From positions 1 through 64,000 of the forward strand of contig CACLQQ010000004.1 of assembly GCA_902609095.1 (NCBI GenBank): a DNA stretch of 64,000 nucleotides. Reading direction: 5' to 3'. Under the pieces are notes generated by a model. That model did no database searches, was not told where the DNA came from, and saw only the letters and a program-made list of their open reading frames with translations. Below, piece by piece: positions 54,001 to 64,000 of the stretch. The translations under genes and the position numbers were made by a program. This DNA comes from an uncultured Bacteroidota bacterium (GTDB lineage Bacteria; Bacteroidota; Bacteroidia; Chitinophagales; Saprospiraceae). The number at the start of each line of letters is the position of its first letter. Positions within the stretch are counted from its first letter, which is position 1.

Positions 54001-54876
54001 TTAATGAATATTGTCTGAGGCAATGAGTCTCATATTATCTATGAGCCTTACATCACCAGCCCAGACGGCGGTACACGCCACTACCTCACTAACACCATTT
54101 ATATGATCAATAGTTTCAAGCGTATGTCCATTAACAATTTCGAAATATGCTGGCTTGAATCCTGGGATATTCAGATACTCTAAAGCTTTAGTTTCTATCT
54201 CTGAGATACTTTTATGATTTATCCACTCTTTAGCCTGAGAAAGAACTCTAAATAGAATGGATGCATCATCTCGATGTTCTTTTGTTAAGCGTCTATTACG
54301 AGAGCTCATCGCTAAACCATCATTTTCTCTGATGATTGTACAAACCACTAATTTGGTCTTTATTGCCAGCTCTCGAATCATGTGTCTTATAATTGTGAAC
54401 TGCTGATAATCTTTTTGACCCATATATAGATGAGTAGCGGGAACGATATCAAGTAGTCTTTTAACAACTTGAACAACACCTGCAAAGTGACCCGGCCTAT
54501 GAGGTCCTTCCATCTTAGCGTCTAACCCTTGGAGATCTAAGGATACTTCAAATTGTGCCGCCCCACCAGGATAGATTTCATCTATTGTTGGTAAAAATAC
54601 AATATCACATCCAGCCTCTTCTAAGCCCTTACAATCTGCCTCAATTGTCCGAGGATACTTATCCAAGTCTTCAGTATTATTGAACTGTGTAGGATTCACA
54701 AAAATGCTACTGACCGTGACATCATTTGCGTTTTTAGATTGTTCTATCAGAGAATAATGTCCTTGATGAAGTCCGCCCATTGTAGGGATAAAACCAATCG
54801 TTTTACTTGCTGATTTAAGATCAGAGATATAAGCTAAAGCTTTTTGCGCATTGTAAATACGCCTCATATTAATCAC
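54001..54876 (-). CDS. panC: Pantothenate synthetase
   Basis: GFIPTMGGLHQGHYSLIEQSK, SIFVNPTQFN, HLYMGQKDYQQF, SSRNRRL. Confidence 0.96.
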   Translation of the reverse strand: MINMRRIYNAQKALAYISDLKSASKTIGFIPTMGGLHQGHYSLIEQSKNANDVTVSSIFVNPTQFNNTEDLDKYPRTIEADCKGLEEAGCDIVFLPTIDEIYPGGAAQFEVSLDLQGLDAKMEGPHRPGHFAGVVQVVKRLLDIVPATHLYMGQKDYQQFTIIRHMIRELAIKTKLVVCTIIRENDGLAMSSRNRRLTKEHRDDASILFRVLSQAKEWINHKSISEIETKALEYLNIPGFKPAYFEIVNGHTLETIDHINGVSEVVACTAVWAGDVRLIDNMRLIASDNIH

Positions 54877-57031
54877 TTAGTTTTCCATACCACTCGGATA
54901 AAACCTCTTGTCCTAATTTCCCTTGTGGGGTATAATCTCGTTCGGGGTATCCTTCGTGGCCCAGTCCATTAGGAAACCATTTCCATAAGAATCCTCCTTG
55001 CCACCATTCTTTATCCCAAAAGGCACCGTATAGTGCTGCAAGTGCATTGGCTTGTGCTTTTTCATTGATGCTAAGTTCATGTACTTTTTTCTCCAACTCC
55101 CAGGTTTTTCCAGCTGCACCGTCTACACTGAGATAGCCATATTCTGTGAATAGAATTGGTCTATCATGTTTCCTAGAATATTTGGAGAGTTTAGAAACTA
55201 TTTTGCGCCACTTCAGAGATAGGTAGAGCTGGTTAGGTGTATCAAAATCAGTAAGGGGAAAATAAGCACTAAGACCTATGTAATCGAGTTGATCCCAAAA
55301 TGGGATCAACTCATAACTATCCCAATTCGCAGAATAGGTGAGCTTACCAGAGTATTTTGATTTTATTTCTTTTATTAGCTCTCTCCAAAATTGCTCTCTT
55401 TTTTGAATAGCTAATCTGAACTCTGTACCTACACATAGCATTTCAACTTTCTGTTCTATGGCGATATTTACGAAGTTCATAATATAAGCCTTATAGCTAT
55501 CTTCCCAAATTTTCCATTCACCTTCAGAGTCGTAGTCCATTTCACCAACCCATGTGCCTCGCATCCAAACCTGTGGTTTAAGCATTATCCTTAGTCCCTG
55601 GGCCTGAGCTAATTCTATGGATTTTATGATTCCATCCTTTCGTTCTCCCCACCATTGTTGCTTAGAACCGAAGGAAACCTCAGGATCGTCTTGTCGGTTG
55701 AAGGCATATGGTACTAAGGCTATCCAATTGGCATTCACTCGTTTAATGGCCGGCATAGGATCTGTTTCGAATGCTCTCGGTGGAGCCACAACAGTTAGAC
55801 CACCAATTTTTTCTTGTCCTAAGCACATCACGGTTATACAGAGCATAGCTGTAGTTATTGCTCCATGTCGGATGACTTTATCCAACACCTTATACAAACC
55901 TGATAATCGTAAGCCCTTAAGTAGGCTGATAGTTGTGATCATAAGCATTGGAAGAGTGAATTCTTGTGGTAACATACTCTGACCAAATAACACGATCGAA
56001 CAAGAAAATATGGTTAAGAAAATCAAAATTTTCTTCAGCTTTCCATTTGTGTTTAATCTGTAGTAAAGGAGCATCCATGGTGTGGTCCACAATAAATTCC
56101 AATTTCGTTTACAGACTTGATGATCAGTAAGGAACCACATAAACAGAAATATTAGAGCGCAAATAAATAATCCGACAAACCAGATTCGATCTAATTTCCA
56201 CCACCCATCTGACTCTCCAGATATGTATAAGAGTAAAAAAAAAATCAGTTCAAAAACTAATAATGCTCTAAATAAAAAGTATGGAGTTAAAAAAGATCCA
56301 TTGTCGTGTTCAGCGGGAAAGGCTAATATGGTGACCTTATTACTAACTATATTACCTGTGTTCGAGCGAGTATTGTCAAGATATGATTCGAAATATTCAG
56401 GTAAGAACATTTGATCGGAGACAGTTGTAATCTTATCAGTTCTCGCTCCTAAGATGAGGTCCATGCCAAATTGGGACCAAGGCCTATGAGGTGTGTAATG
56501 ATGCAGTAAGCCTCTAAATGTGACAGTTTCTTTAGGCTCTTCTGGGTAATTCAAGGGATCGATATATGCTGATAATAGATCCCTTAATCGTGTTACACAA
56601 TTATCAAAGAAAAAATCATAGAGATAATCTCGATTGTCGGGTTTAACTATCTCGGTTAGAGCTTCTATTATTTCTTCTTTTTCACTGGTGCTTAGGTTTA
56701 AAACTTGCTCCCTAACATCTCTTTGTTCGAACTCATAATCTACTAAAAACCTGTCATACATAGTACCCCTAACTTGGTAGAGTAATTTTCCTCTCAGAAA
56801 CTTCAGTATAAAATTTGGGGTATCAAAATCAAAAGTCCCATAGTTAAAGACCCAATCAATATTCTTAGTAGGATCCTGAACCCGAATCGCAGAATGGCCA
56901 AAAAGAGTATAAATCTGATCTCCAGGACCACAAGTCAGAATGCTCACGGTCGTATTATTAACAGTAATAGATTGAGCATTTAAGCTTATCAAACTAAACC
57001 ATGAGACGATATATAAGAAGATTATTCTCAT
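54869..57031 (-). CDS. Fusion: DUF4105 (Lnb-N-like) membrane protein + GH113-like TIM-barrel glycoside hydrolase domain
   Basis: N-half CGPGDQIYTLFGHSAIRVQDPTKNIDWVFNYGTFDF...YDFFFDNCVTRLRD; C-half GGLTVVAPPRAF...NANWIALVPYAF...GLRIMLKPQVWMRGTWVGE...EMLCVGTEFRLAI...YIGLSAYFPL...ILFTEYGYLSV. Confidence 0.82.
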   Translation of the reverse strand: MRIIFLYIVSWFSLISLNAQSITVNNTTVSILTCGPGDQIYTLFGHSAIRVQDPTKNIDWVFNYGTFDFDTPNFILKFLRGKLLYQVRGTMYDRFLVDYEFEQRDVREQVLNLSTSEKEEIIEALTEIVKPDNRDYLYDFFFDNCVTRLRDLLSAYIDPLNYPEEPKETVTFRGLLHHYTPHRPWSQFGMDLILGARTDKITTVSDQMFLPEYFESYLDNTRSNTGNIVSNKVTILAFPAEHDNGSFLTPYFLFRALLVFELIFFLLLYISGESDGWWKLDRIWFVGLFICALIFLFMWFLTDHQVCKRNWNLLWTTPWMLLYYRLNTNGKLKKILIFLTIFSCSIVLFGQSMLPQEFTLPMLMITTISLLKGLRLSGLYKVLDKVIRHGAITTAMLCITVMCLGQEKIGGLTVVAPPRAFETDPMPAIKRVNANWIALVPYAFNRQDDPEVSFGSKQQWWGERKDGIIKSIELAQAQGLRIMLKPQVWMRGTWVGEMDYDSEGEWKIWEDSYKAYIMNFVNIAIEQKVEMLCVGTEFRLAIQKREQFWRELIKEIKSKYSGKLTYSANWDSYELIPFWDQLDYIGLSAYFPLTDFDTPNQLYLSLKWRKIVSKLSKYSRKHDRPILFTEYGYLSVDGAAGKTWELEKKVHELSINEKAQANALAALYGAFWDKEWWQGGFLWKWFPNGLGHEGYPERDYTPQGKLGQEVLSEWYGKLSD
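55286..55312. repeat. Perfect inverted repeat, 12-bp arms, 3-nt loop
   Basis: GAGTTGATCCCA-AAA-TGGGATCAACTC read directly; inside the fusion CDS. Confidence 0.97.
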
Positions 57032-57633
57032 CTGAGCATTTCCATTTCGTTGGCGATTCCTTGCTCTAATTCTGTTCCGAATTGTTTCAGCGGAGAGATG
57101 ATCTCCCTATAGTCTCTGTCTTTTCTGTTTTGGCTTAGCTTATAGGTGGCTTTCACTCGGTTAATTATCATTCTGAATCCTATCAAGCCATTGTGATGAG
57201 CTTTTAGTTCTTTGTTACTAAAGTCAATAAATTTGAATCGGTTTGGTCGATTGGATTCATACTTTTTAACCATGTGTTCTATGGATTGATAGAGCTCTTG
57301 ATCACCTATCTTTTGAGCAGTGCTATGATGTACAGCTATATAGTTCCATGTAGGAACATTAACATGATCGTAACACGAAGATGAAATGTATGCATGGCTA
57401 TTTATAAAAATGGCTAATATCTCATGTTCACCATCAAAGTTATGCGATAATTGATTTGCTTTGAATATGTGCCAAGAAATATAAGACTGTTCCGTATCAT
57501 AGTGCCATGACAATGGAATGTGTGAGGCGGCTATACCATCTTTTAGTGAAACCAGTGTAGCGAAAGAATACTTCTTAACATAAGAACTAACTACAATAGT
57601 GTTCTCTGGCTTTAAGATTCTTGGTACATACAT
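57028..57633 (-). CDS. FMN-binding negative transcriptional regulator (PaiB-like)
   Basis: MYVPRILKPENT...SFATLVSLKDGIAASHIPLSWHYD...ILAIFINSHAYISSSCYDHVNVPTWNYIAVH. Confidence 0.9.
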   Translation of the reverse strand: MYVPRILKPENTIVVSSYVKKYSFATLVSLKDGIAASHIPLSWHYDTEQSYISWHIFKANQLSHNFDGEHEILAIFINSHAYISSSCYDHVNVPTWNYIAVHHSTAQKIGDQELYQSIEHMVKKYESNRPNRFKFIDFSNKELKAHHNGLIGFRMIINRVKATYKLSQNRKDRDYREIISPLKQFGTELEQGIANEMEMLR

Positions 57634-57652
57634 CTGACTTAAAGATAGGGCA

Positions 57653-59800
57653 TTATATTATGATACTTCCGGCTTCGGCCCCATCTCCCGGATCAACAAA
57701 GCTGAGTTTACCCTCGTGATCTTCTGCCATAAGAATCATGCCTGATGACATTACTCCTCTGAGCTTACGAGGAGCTAAATTGGCCAAGTAGCTGACTTTT
57801 CGCCCAATTATTTCTTCAGGACTATAGTGTTGAGCTATGCCTGATACAACTGTTCTCTTTTCAGCACCTAAGCTTAATTCTAACTGCATCAATTTGTCTG
57901 TCTTTGGAACCCTGCTCGCACTCAATACTTCGGCTACTCTGATGTCCATTTTCATGAAATCATCATATTGAATAGTATCTTTTACAGGAGTGAAACTTGA
58001 CTCTTCAGTAGAATCCCGAGACGCACTATTTTTCAACTTTTCAATTTGTTTCTCTATCGTTTCATCATCTATTCTGCTGAATAAGTGAGTAGGCTTACCA
58101 ATCTTATGACCGGCCTTTACAAGATCTTCTCCTTCGGATAATTCAACTAATATATTTATCATCTCTGAATCACCTTTAATTTTCGGAAGATTTATCATCT
58201 CTCTCAGTTGATCCGAAGAAAAAGGCAAAAATGGGTACATAGCTACACTGAGAGCAGCTACATATTGGTTAGCGAGATTCATGATAACTTTAACCAAGCC
58301 ATCGTAAGTTTCAAGCTTTATTTTTTTCCAAGGTTCGTTGAACTGTAGGAGCTGATTGCCCTGGCTGCTGATCTCCATGAGTTTTTTCAATCCACCCCTG
58401 AAGTCATAGGTTCTGATGCATTGATTCAAATCCTGCAAATCATCATGAAGTTGAAGCATCTCACCATCATGATAACCATCAAAATCTTGGGTTGATGGGC
58501 TGATGAAATCCAAGTTGATATTGTACTCAGGTATTATACCATCATAGTATTTATTAGTTAATACTATTACTCGATTTATGAAGTTTGCCAGATTATTAAC
58601 TAACTCATTGTTGACGCTATCCTGAAATCCTTTCCATGTAAACTCGCTATCTTTTTGCTCGGGCATGTTCTTAATCATGTGATATCGAAGCTCATCCTGC
58701 TTATTAGGAAGTTCTTTCACATACTCATTAACCCATACTGCCCAATTTCTAGATGTCGAAAGTTTATCGCCTTCAAGGTTTAAAAATTGATTCGCTGGCA
58801 CATTCTGAGGAAGTATGTAACCACCATGTGCATTAAGTATAGCTGGAAAGATCAGACAATGAAAAACAATATTATCTTTACCTATAAAATGCACTAAAGA
58901 GGTCTTTTTATCTTGCCAATAAGGCTTCCAATCTTTTCCACTATCCTCTGCCCATTGCTTAGTGGCAGAGATATACCCGATTGGTGCATCCATCCAGACA
59001 TATAGTTTTTTGCCTTCGGATCCTTCAATCTCCTGTGGTACGTCAACACCCCAATCTAAATCTCGTGTCATGGCTCGAGGATGCAACCCGCTCTCTAACC
59101 ATGATTGGCACTGCCCTAATACATGATTTTTCCAGGTAGCAGGATCATGCAACTGCTCACCATCCTTATATCCTGTTGAAATCCATTCTGTCAACCACTC
59201 TTCATATTTATCTAACTGCAAAAACCAGTGTTTTGTGGTCTTAAGTACTGGTTCGGACCCCGAGATAGTTGACTTTGGATTGATTAGTTCAGTTGGGCTA
59301 AGAGAACTACCACAATTTTCACATTGATCACCATAGGCTGCATCGTGGTTACACTTAGGACAAGTTCCTATGATATACCTATCTGCCAAAAATTGATTTG
59401 CCTCGGTATCATAATACTGTTCAGACACTTTCTCAACGAATTCACCTTTTTCATACAAGGTCCTGAAGAATTCTTGAGAAGTTTCGTGATGAATATCAGC
59501 TGATGTTCGATGATAAATGTCAAAAGAAATATTCATCTGAGTAAAAGCCTCTTGAAAGAGCTCATGATAGGTGTCTATGATTTCTTTAGGAGTACTCTTT
59601 TCTTTAAGTGCTTTCATCGTGATAGCTGCACCATGCTCGTCAGAGCCACAGACATAAACTACGTCCTTACCCATTACTCGCAGAAAGCGGGCATATATAT
59701 CCCCTGAAAGATATGCACCTGCTAAATGGCCTATGTGTAGCGGTCCATTAGCATAGGGCAATGCAGAGGTGATCAAATATCTTTTTGGATTCAGATTCAT
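57653..59800 (-). CDS. metG: Methionyl-tRNA synthetase with C-terminal tRNA-binding domain
   Basis: YLITSALPYANGPLHIGHLAGAYLSGDIYARF; C-term DFMKMDIRVAEVLSASRVPKTDKLMQLELSLG. Confidence 0.97.
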   Translation of the reverse strand: MNLNPKRYLITSALPYANGPLHIGHLAGAYLSGDIYARFLRVMGKDVVYVCGSDEHGAAITMKALKEKSTPKEIIDTYHELFQEAFTQMNISFDIYHRTSADIHHETSQEFFRTLYEKGEFVEKVSEQYYDTEANQFLADRYIIGTCPKCNHDAAYGDQCENCGSSLSPTELINPKSTISGSEPVLKTTKHWFLQLDKYEEWLTEWISTGYKDGEQLHDPATWKNHVLGQCQSWLESGLHPRAMTRDLDWGVDVPQEIEGSEGKKLYVWMDAPIGYISATKQWAEDSGKDWKPYWQDKKTSLVHFIGKDNIVFHCLIFPAILNAHGGYILPQNVPANQFLNLEGDKLSTSRNWAVWVNEYVKELPNKQDELRYHMIKNMPEQKDSEFTWKGFQDSVNNELVNNLANFINRVIVLTNKYYDGIIPEYNINLDFISPSTQDFDGYHDGEMLQLHDDLQDLNQCIRTYDFRGGLKKLMEISSQGNQLLQFNEPWKKIKLETYDGLVKVIMNLANQYVAALSVAMYPFLPFSSDQLREMINLPKIKGDSEMINILVELSEGEDLVKAGHKIGKPTHLFSRIDDETIEKQIEKLKNSASRDSTEESSFTPVKDTIQYDDFMKMDIRVAEVLSASRVPKTDKLMQLELSLGAEKRTVVSGIAQHYSPEEIIGRKVSYLANLAPRKLRGVMSSGMILMAEDHEGKLSFVDPGDGAEAGSIII

Positions 59801-59812
59801 AACGATTCTTGC

Positions 59813-61732
59813 TTACAGCAGTGACTGAAAAAACGTTACGAACTCTTCTATCGATTTAATTCCTAAATCGCCTTCTCCTTGCTTACGCACAGATACTTTT
59901 CCCGATTCAGCTTCTTTATCGCCTATAATTAGCATGAATGGAATCTTCTTTAACTCTGTGTCTCTAATCTTTCGGCCTATAGATTCTGATCGATCATCAA
60001 CTATCCCTCTTATGTCATGTTCAGCCAAGGTTGATTGAATTTCTTTACAGAGATCATTAAATCGATCAGAAATAGGTAATAGCGCATATTGATCTGGAGT
60101 CAACCACAACGGAAATCTGCCTCCACAGTGTTCTGTTAAGACTCCGATGAAACGCTCCATTGATCCAAATGGCGCCCTATGAATCATAACAGGGCTATGA
60201 GGAGCATTGTCGCTACCAGTATATTTTAATTGAAACCTTTCCGGTAATTGATAATCTACCTGTATAGTTCCCAATTGCCAAGATCTACCAATGGCATCTT
60301 TTACCATGAAGTCCAATTTGGGACCATAGAAGGCGGCTTCACCAAGCTCTGTGATGGTTTCCAAATTAACTTCTTCAGTAGCTTCGATTATAGCTCGTTC
60401 TGCCTTTTCCCATCCTTCGTCTGTGCCAAGGTACTTTTCAGTATTTTCTGGATCCCTCAGAGAGATTTGTGCAGTATATTTTTCGAAACCTAACTTTTCA
60501 AGTACACTCTGAGTAAGCTCTAAGACATTCAAGAATTCTTGCTTCAGCTGGTCCTCAGTACAAAAAATATGTCCATCGTCCTGGGTAAATCCACGCACTC
60601 TGGTCAGTCCATGAAGTTGTCCGCTTTGTTCGTATCGATAAACAGTACCAAACTCTGCGAGTCTAATGGGTAGATCTTTATATGATCTTGGCTTATGTGC
60701 ATATATCTCGCAGTGATGAGGACAATTCATTGGCTTAAGCAAGAATTCTTCTCCTTCCTTAGGAGTATTTATAGGTTGGAAGCTATCTTCTCCATATTTA
60801 GCATAATGACCTGACGTTTCATACAGATCCTTTTTACCAAGATGTGGTGTAATCACGAGGTCATAACCACGTTTAGTTTGTTCTTTTTTAAGATAATCTT
60901 CTAGCCTGGACCTAAGTGCTGCCCCTTTAGGTAGCCAAATGGGTAGTCCTCCTCCAACTTTTTCAGAGAACATGAATAATTCCAGTTCAGCTCCCAGTTT
61001 TCTATGATCTCTTTTTTTAGCCTCTTCTAAAAGTTCTAAGTATTCGGTTAACTCCTTCTTTTTCGAGAAGGTGATACCGTATACTCGTGTCATTTGCTTC
61101 CGATTTTCGTCACCTCGCCAGTAAGCACCTGCTAAACTCATTAATTTGATGGCCTTAATACTACCAGTATTAGGAATATGAGGTCCACGACATAAGTCAG
61201 TGAAGTTTCCTTGTTGGTAAAACGTAATTGAACCATCTTCGAGACCATCAATTAGTTCCAGCTTATACTCATCGTTTTTATCAGCGAAATATTTTATAGC
61301 ATCTTTCTTGGAGACGTCAGTTCGTATAAATTCGTTTTTCTGTCCCGCCAACTCCTTCATTTTGGTTTCTATCTTATCAAAATCATCGCTGGACAAAACT
61401 TCATCCCCGGTATCTATGTCATAATAGAATCCTTTATCAATCGCTGGGCCAATTCCAAATTTAGTTCCTGGATATAAAGCTTCGATTGCTTCAGCCATAA
61501 GATGTGCAGAGGAGTGCCAGAAGGTTTTCTTCCCATCTTCATCTTTCCAGGTATAAAACTTTATCGCTGCATCACTATGTATACATCTTGAAACATCCCA
61601 TACTTCTCCATTAATTGATGCAGAGAGTACATTACGCGCCAACCCTTCGCTAATTGATTTAGCAATTTCTAATGACGAGGTACCTTCTTCATATTCCCTA
61701 ACAGCGCCATCAGGGAAACTTATCTTAATCAT
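59813..61732 (-). CDS. thrS: Threonyl-tRNA synthetase
   Basis: [62 protein letters not shown]. Confidence 0.97.
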   Translation of the reverse strand: MIKISFPDGAVREYEEGTSSLEIAKSISEGLARNVLSASINGEVWDVSRCIHSDAAIKFYTWKDEDGKKTFWHSSAHLMAEAIEALYPGTKFGIGPAIDKGFYYDIDTGDEVLSSDDFDKIETKMKELAGQKNEFIRTDVSKKDAIKYFADKNDEYKLELIDGLEDGSITFYQQGNFTDLCRGPHIPNTGSIKAIKLMSLAGAYWRGDENRKQMTRVYGITFSKKKELTEYLELLEEAKKRDHRKLGAELELFMFSEKVGGGLPIWLPKGAALRSRLEDYLKKEQTKRGYDLVITPHLGKKDLYETSGHYAKYGEDSFQPINTPKEGEEFLLKPMNCPHHCEIYAHKPRSYKDLPIRLAEFGTVYRYEQSGQLHGLTRVRGFTQDDGHIFCTEDQLKQEFLNVLELTQSVLEKLGFEKYTAQISLRDPENTEKYLGTDEGWEKAERAIIEATEEVNLETITELGEAAFYGPKLDFMVKDAIGRSWQLGTIQVDYQLPERFQLKYTGSDNAPHSPVMIHRAPFGSMERFIGVLTEHCGGRFPLWLTPDQYALLPISDRFNDLCKEIQSTLAEHDIRGIVDDRSESIGRKIRDTELKKIPFMLIIGDKEAESGKVSVRKQGEGDLGIKSIEEFVTFFQSLL

Positions 61733-61904
61733 ATTACTATACTGATGAAGTTCTTAAAACAGACTGGTTTAAAGAGTAGGCTCTTTTTTGAAAAGTGTAA
61801 AGATAATAGCTCGATGCTTCTAACTCTAATAAAAATGAAATAGGATTGGGATTATTCTAGTTTTACTACCCAAAAAAGCTTGTAAGTTTGATACTATTAA
61901 TGGA

Positions 61905-62461
61905 AAGGATCAAAAGAAATAGAGAAACCATTTAGTTTAGATAAGAAGACGCTCAATCATATTATAACGACGAGTCGCAATAATATTGAGGGTATTAAAA
62001 TTGCTGACTAAATGGCTAGCTTGCTAATGTCTCTAAACGCTATAATGATTACTATTTTGATCCCTGCGATCATAGCTTATCTGGACAGAGTGATAGTGGA
62101 TTTTTACTATATTCCTCTAACTATTATAGCCATTACTTGTACAGCTACACTATTTCTATGGTCTAAAGCACTGAAGCCGATAAGCTTGGATTACGAAAAA
62201 ACGATATACAGCAATAACTCAGAACCGAGTCCATTCTTCTTTGGTAATTTTTATAAGATGAAGCTAATAGGTTTCCGTAATTATTACCAGCGATCTTTAG
62301 CAACTAATGAAGGATTAGCAGAGTTTGTACTACAGGACATTTTCCATATCGGTCGAATAGTCTCACGTAAGTATCAGATAATTCGTAGGGCCAATATAAT
62401 ATTTTTAAATGGATTGTTCGTAGTCATACTCGTTTGTGTTATACTGATATTTTGTAAGTAA
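61905..62461 (+). pseudogene. Truncated HD-DUF5706 (Pycsar effector / PycTM-like) protein remnant
   Basis: GSKEIEKPFSLDKKTLNHIITTSRNNIEGIKIAD*MASLLMSLNAIMITILIPAI...SPFFFGNFYKMKLIGFRNYYQRSLATNEGLAEFVLQDIFHIGRIVSRKYQIIRRANIIFLNGLFVVILV: DUF5706 pattern with in-frame TAA before the 149 aa ORF. Confidence 0.6.
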
Positions 62462-62517
62462 GCGAAGTACTGAACAAATCCGATTCTTGGAGAATAATAT
62501 AATAAGATTCATAAATT

Positions 62518-64000
62518 ATGTCATTCAAGCTAAAATCTAATTATACTCCAACTGGAGATCAACCACAGGCAATAGAGCAACTTACCAATGGGATTTTAGG
62601 TGGAGAAGAGTCACAAGTTTTATTGGGAGTTACTGGATCGGGTAAGACCTTTACCATGGCCAATGTAATAGCCAAACTCAATAGGCCAACATTAGTAGTA
62701 ACGCATAATAAAACATTAACAGCTCAACTGTACAGTGAATTATGTGAGTTTTTCCCTGACAATGCGGTAGAATACTTCGTCTCCTATTATGACTATTATC
62801 AACCAGAGGCATATATATCGACCAGTGATACCTACATAGAGAAAGATCTTAGTATCAATGAAGAGGTTGATAAGTTAAGATTACGAGCTACCTCCAATCT
62901 CATGTCAGGACGACGAGATGTTATAATAGTTGCATCAGTATCATGTATTTATGGTATGGGTAACCCAGAAGATCTGGCAGGAGGTATAATCCGAATTCAA
63001 AAAGGACAGTCTATAGCCCGCAATAGGCTCCTTTATCAATTAGTAGAGAGCTTATACAGTAGGTCAGCTGCAGATTTTAAGAGAGGAACTTTTAGGGTAA
63101 AAGGAGATACTGTAGATATTAACTTACCATATGTGGATTTTGGTTACCGCATCGTATTCTTTGGAGATGAGATTGAAGAGATTGAGCAAATAGAGATAGA
63201 AAGTGGTAGGTGCATCATGGCTATGAATGATGCTGCAATATTTCCTGCGAACCTATATATCGCCCCTAAGGATAAGTTGAAAATGATTCTTAGGCAAATT
63301 GAGCTGGAGCTTGATGATCATGAGAAGTTTTTTGAGCAAGAGGGTAGATACATAGAAGCTAAACGTATCAAGGAGCGAGTAACATTTGATGTAGAGATGA
63401 TGCGTGAATTAGGCTATTGTAATGGTGTAGAGAACTATTCTCGATTCTTTGACGGCAGAAAAGCTGGAACACGTCCATTCTGTTTATTGGACTATTTCCC
63501 AGATGATTACCTCATAATAATAGATGAAAGCCATGTAACTATTCCTCAGGTAAGGGGTATGTGGGGAGGAGATAGAGCTAGAAAAATCAATTTGGTGAAT
63601 TTTGGATTCAGACTTCCATCGGCTTTAGATAATAGACCTTTAAACTTTGAAGAATTTGAGGGTCTGACTAATCAGGTTGTTTATGTTAGTGCTACTCCAG
63701 GAGAATATGAATTAGAGAAAACAGAAGGCCTTGTAGTTGAGCAGATCGTTAGACCAACAGGTCTTTTAGACCCTCCTATCGAGGTTCGTCCAAGTATTAA
63801 TCAGATCGATGATCTTTTAGAAGAGATACAGTTGAGAATAGAGGCGGATGAGAGAGTCTTGGTCACTACACTGACTAAGCGGATGTCAGAGGAGTTAACT
63901 AAATATCTCCAAAAATTGAACATAAAAGTTCGATATATCCACTCAGAGGTAGATACTCTTAATCGAGTAGAGATCATAAGAGATTTGAGACTAGGTGGGT
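62518..64000 (+). CDS. uvrB: Excinuclease ABC subunit B (partial; runs off the window)
   Basis: ATG at 62518; SFKLKSNYTPTGDQPQAIEQLTNGILGGEESQVLLGVTGSGKTFTMANVIAKLNRPTLVVTHNKTL; open to 64000. Confidence 0.96.
   Translation, partial: MSFKLKSNYTPTGDQPQAIEQLTNGILGGEESQVLLGVTGSGKTFTMANVIAKLNRPTLVVTHNKTLTAQLYSELCEFFPDNAVEYFVSYYDYYQPEAYISTSDTYIEKDLSINEEVDKLRLRATSNLMSGRRDVIIVASVSCIYGMGNPEDLAGGIIRIQKGQSIARNRLLYQLVESLYSRSAADFKRGTFRVKGDTVDINLPYVDFGYRIVFFGDEIEEIEQIEIESGRCIMAMNDAAIFPANLYIAPKDKLKMILRQIELELDDHEKFFEQEGRYIEAKRIKERVTFDVEMMRELGYCNGVENYSRFFDGRKAGTRPFCLLDYFPDDYLIIIDESHVTIPQVRGMWGGDRARKINLVNFGFRLPSALDNRPLNFEEFEGLTNQVVYVSATPGEYELEKTEGLVVEQIVRPTGLLDPPIEVRPSINQIDDLLEEIQLRIEADERVLVTTLTKRMSEELTKYLQKLNIKVRYIHSEVDTLNRVEIIRDLRLGG

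Noticed and set aside
55617-55982. 121 aa + strand ORF
   Set aside because: Antisense to the DUF4105/GH fusion junction; no independent support
61733-62011. tRNA or T-box element between thrS and the DUF5706 stub
   Set aside because: No cloverleaf or GGTTC-type signature recognised; sequence better explained as eroded coding DNA

Overview
Bacteroidota chromosomal window with low GC, possibly Saprospiria-like (inference from protein style only). Two kinds of DNA alternate. (1) Dense, intact housekeeping operons: rlmD, metH, lpxK, folA, mreBCD-mrdA, dnaN, nadD, porZ, bshA, panCD, rfaE2, metG, thrS and a partial uvrB at the right edge. (2) Strongly decayed surface-polysaccharide DNA: about 2.2-7.2 kb, 16.7-30.4 kb and 34.1-35.7 kb. 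There, most glycosyltransferases, two sulfotransferases, a Wzy-like polymerase, a Wzz-like chain-length protein and a Wzi/RemB-like outer-membrane protein carry in-frame stops and/or frameshifts. The nucleotide-sugar genes (rfbA, manC), the flippase (wzx) and a sulfate-activation module (cysC-cysD-cysN plus DUF2061) remain open. I read the main locus as a recently inactivated, probably sulfated, Wzx/Wzy-type polysaccharide operon. Other notable items: a remnant of an HD-DUF5706 (Pycsar-effector/PycTM-like) gene beside uvrB; a MerR/B12-type regulator whose cobalamin motifs are degenerate; a DUF4105 + glycoside-hydrolase-like fusion whose junction looks like an internalised signal peptide, with a perfect 12-bp coding hairpin; an 8-bp x4 tandem repeat (ACGCTAAG) forming one arm of a degenerate inverted repeat; and metH apparently starting at a TTG that overlaps the stop of a broken gene. 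No CRISPR array, rRNA, confident tRNA or intact transposase was seen. All family calls come from reading translations, with no database search.
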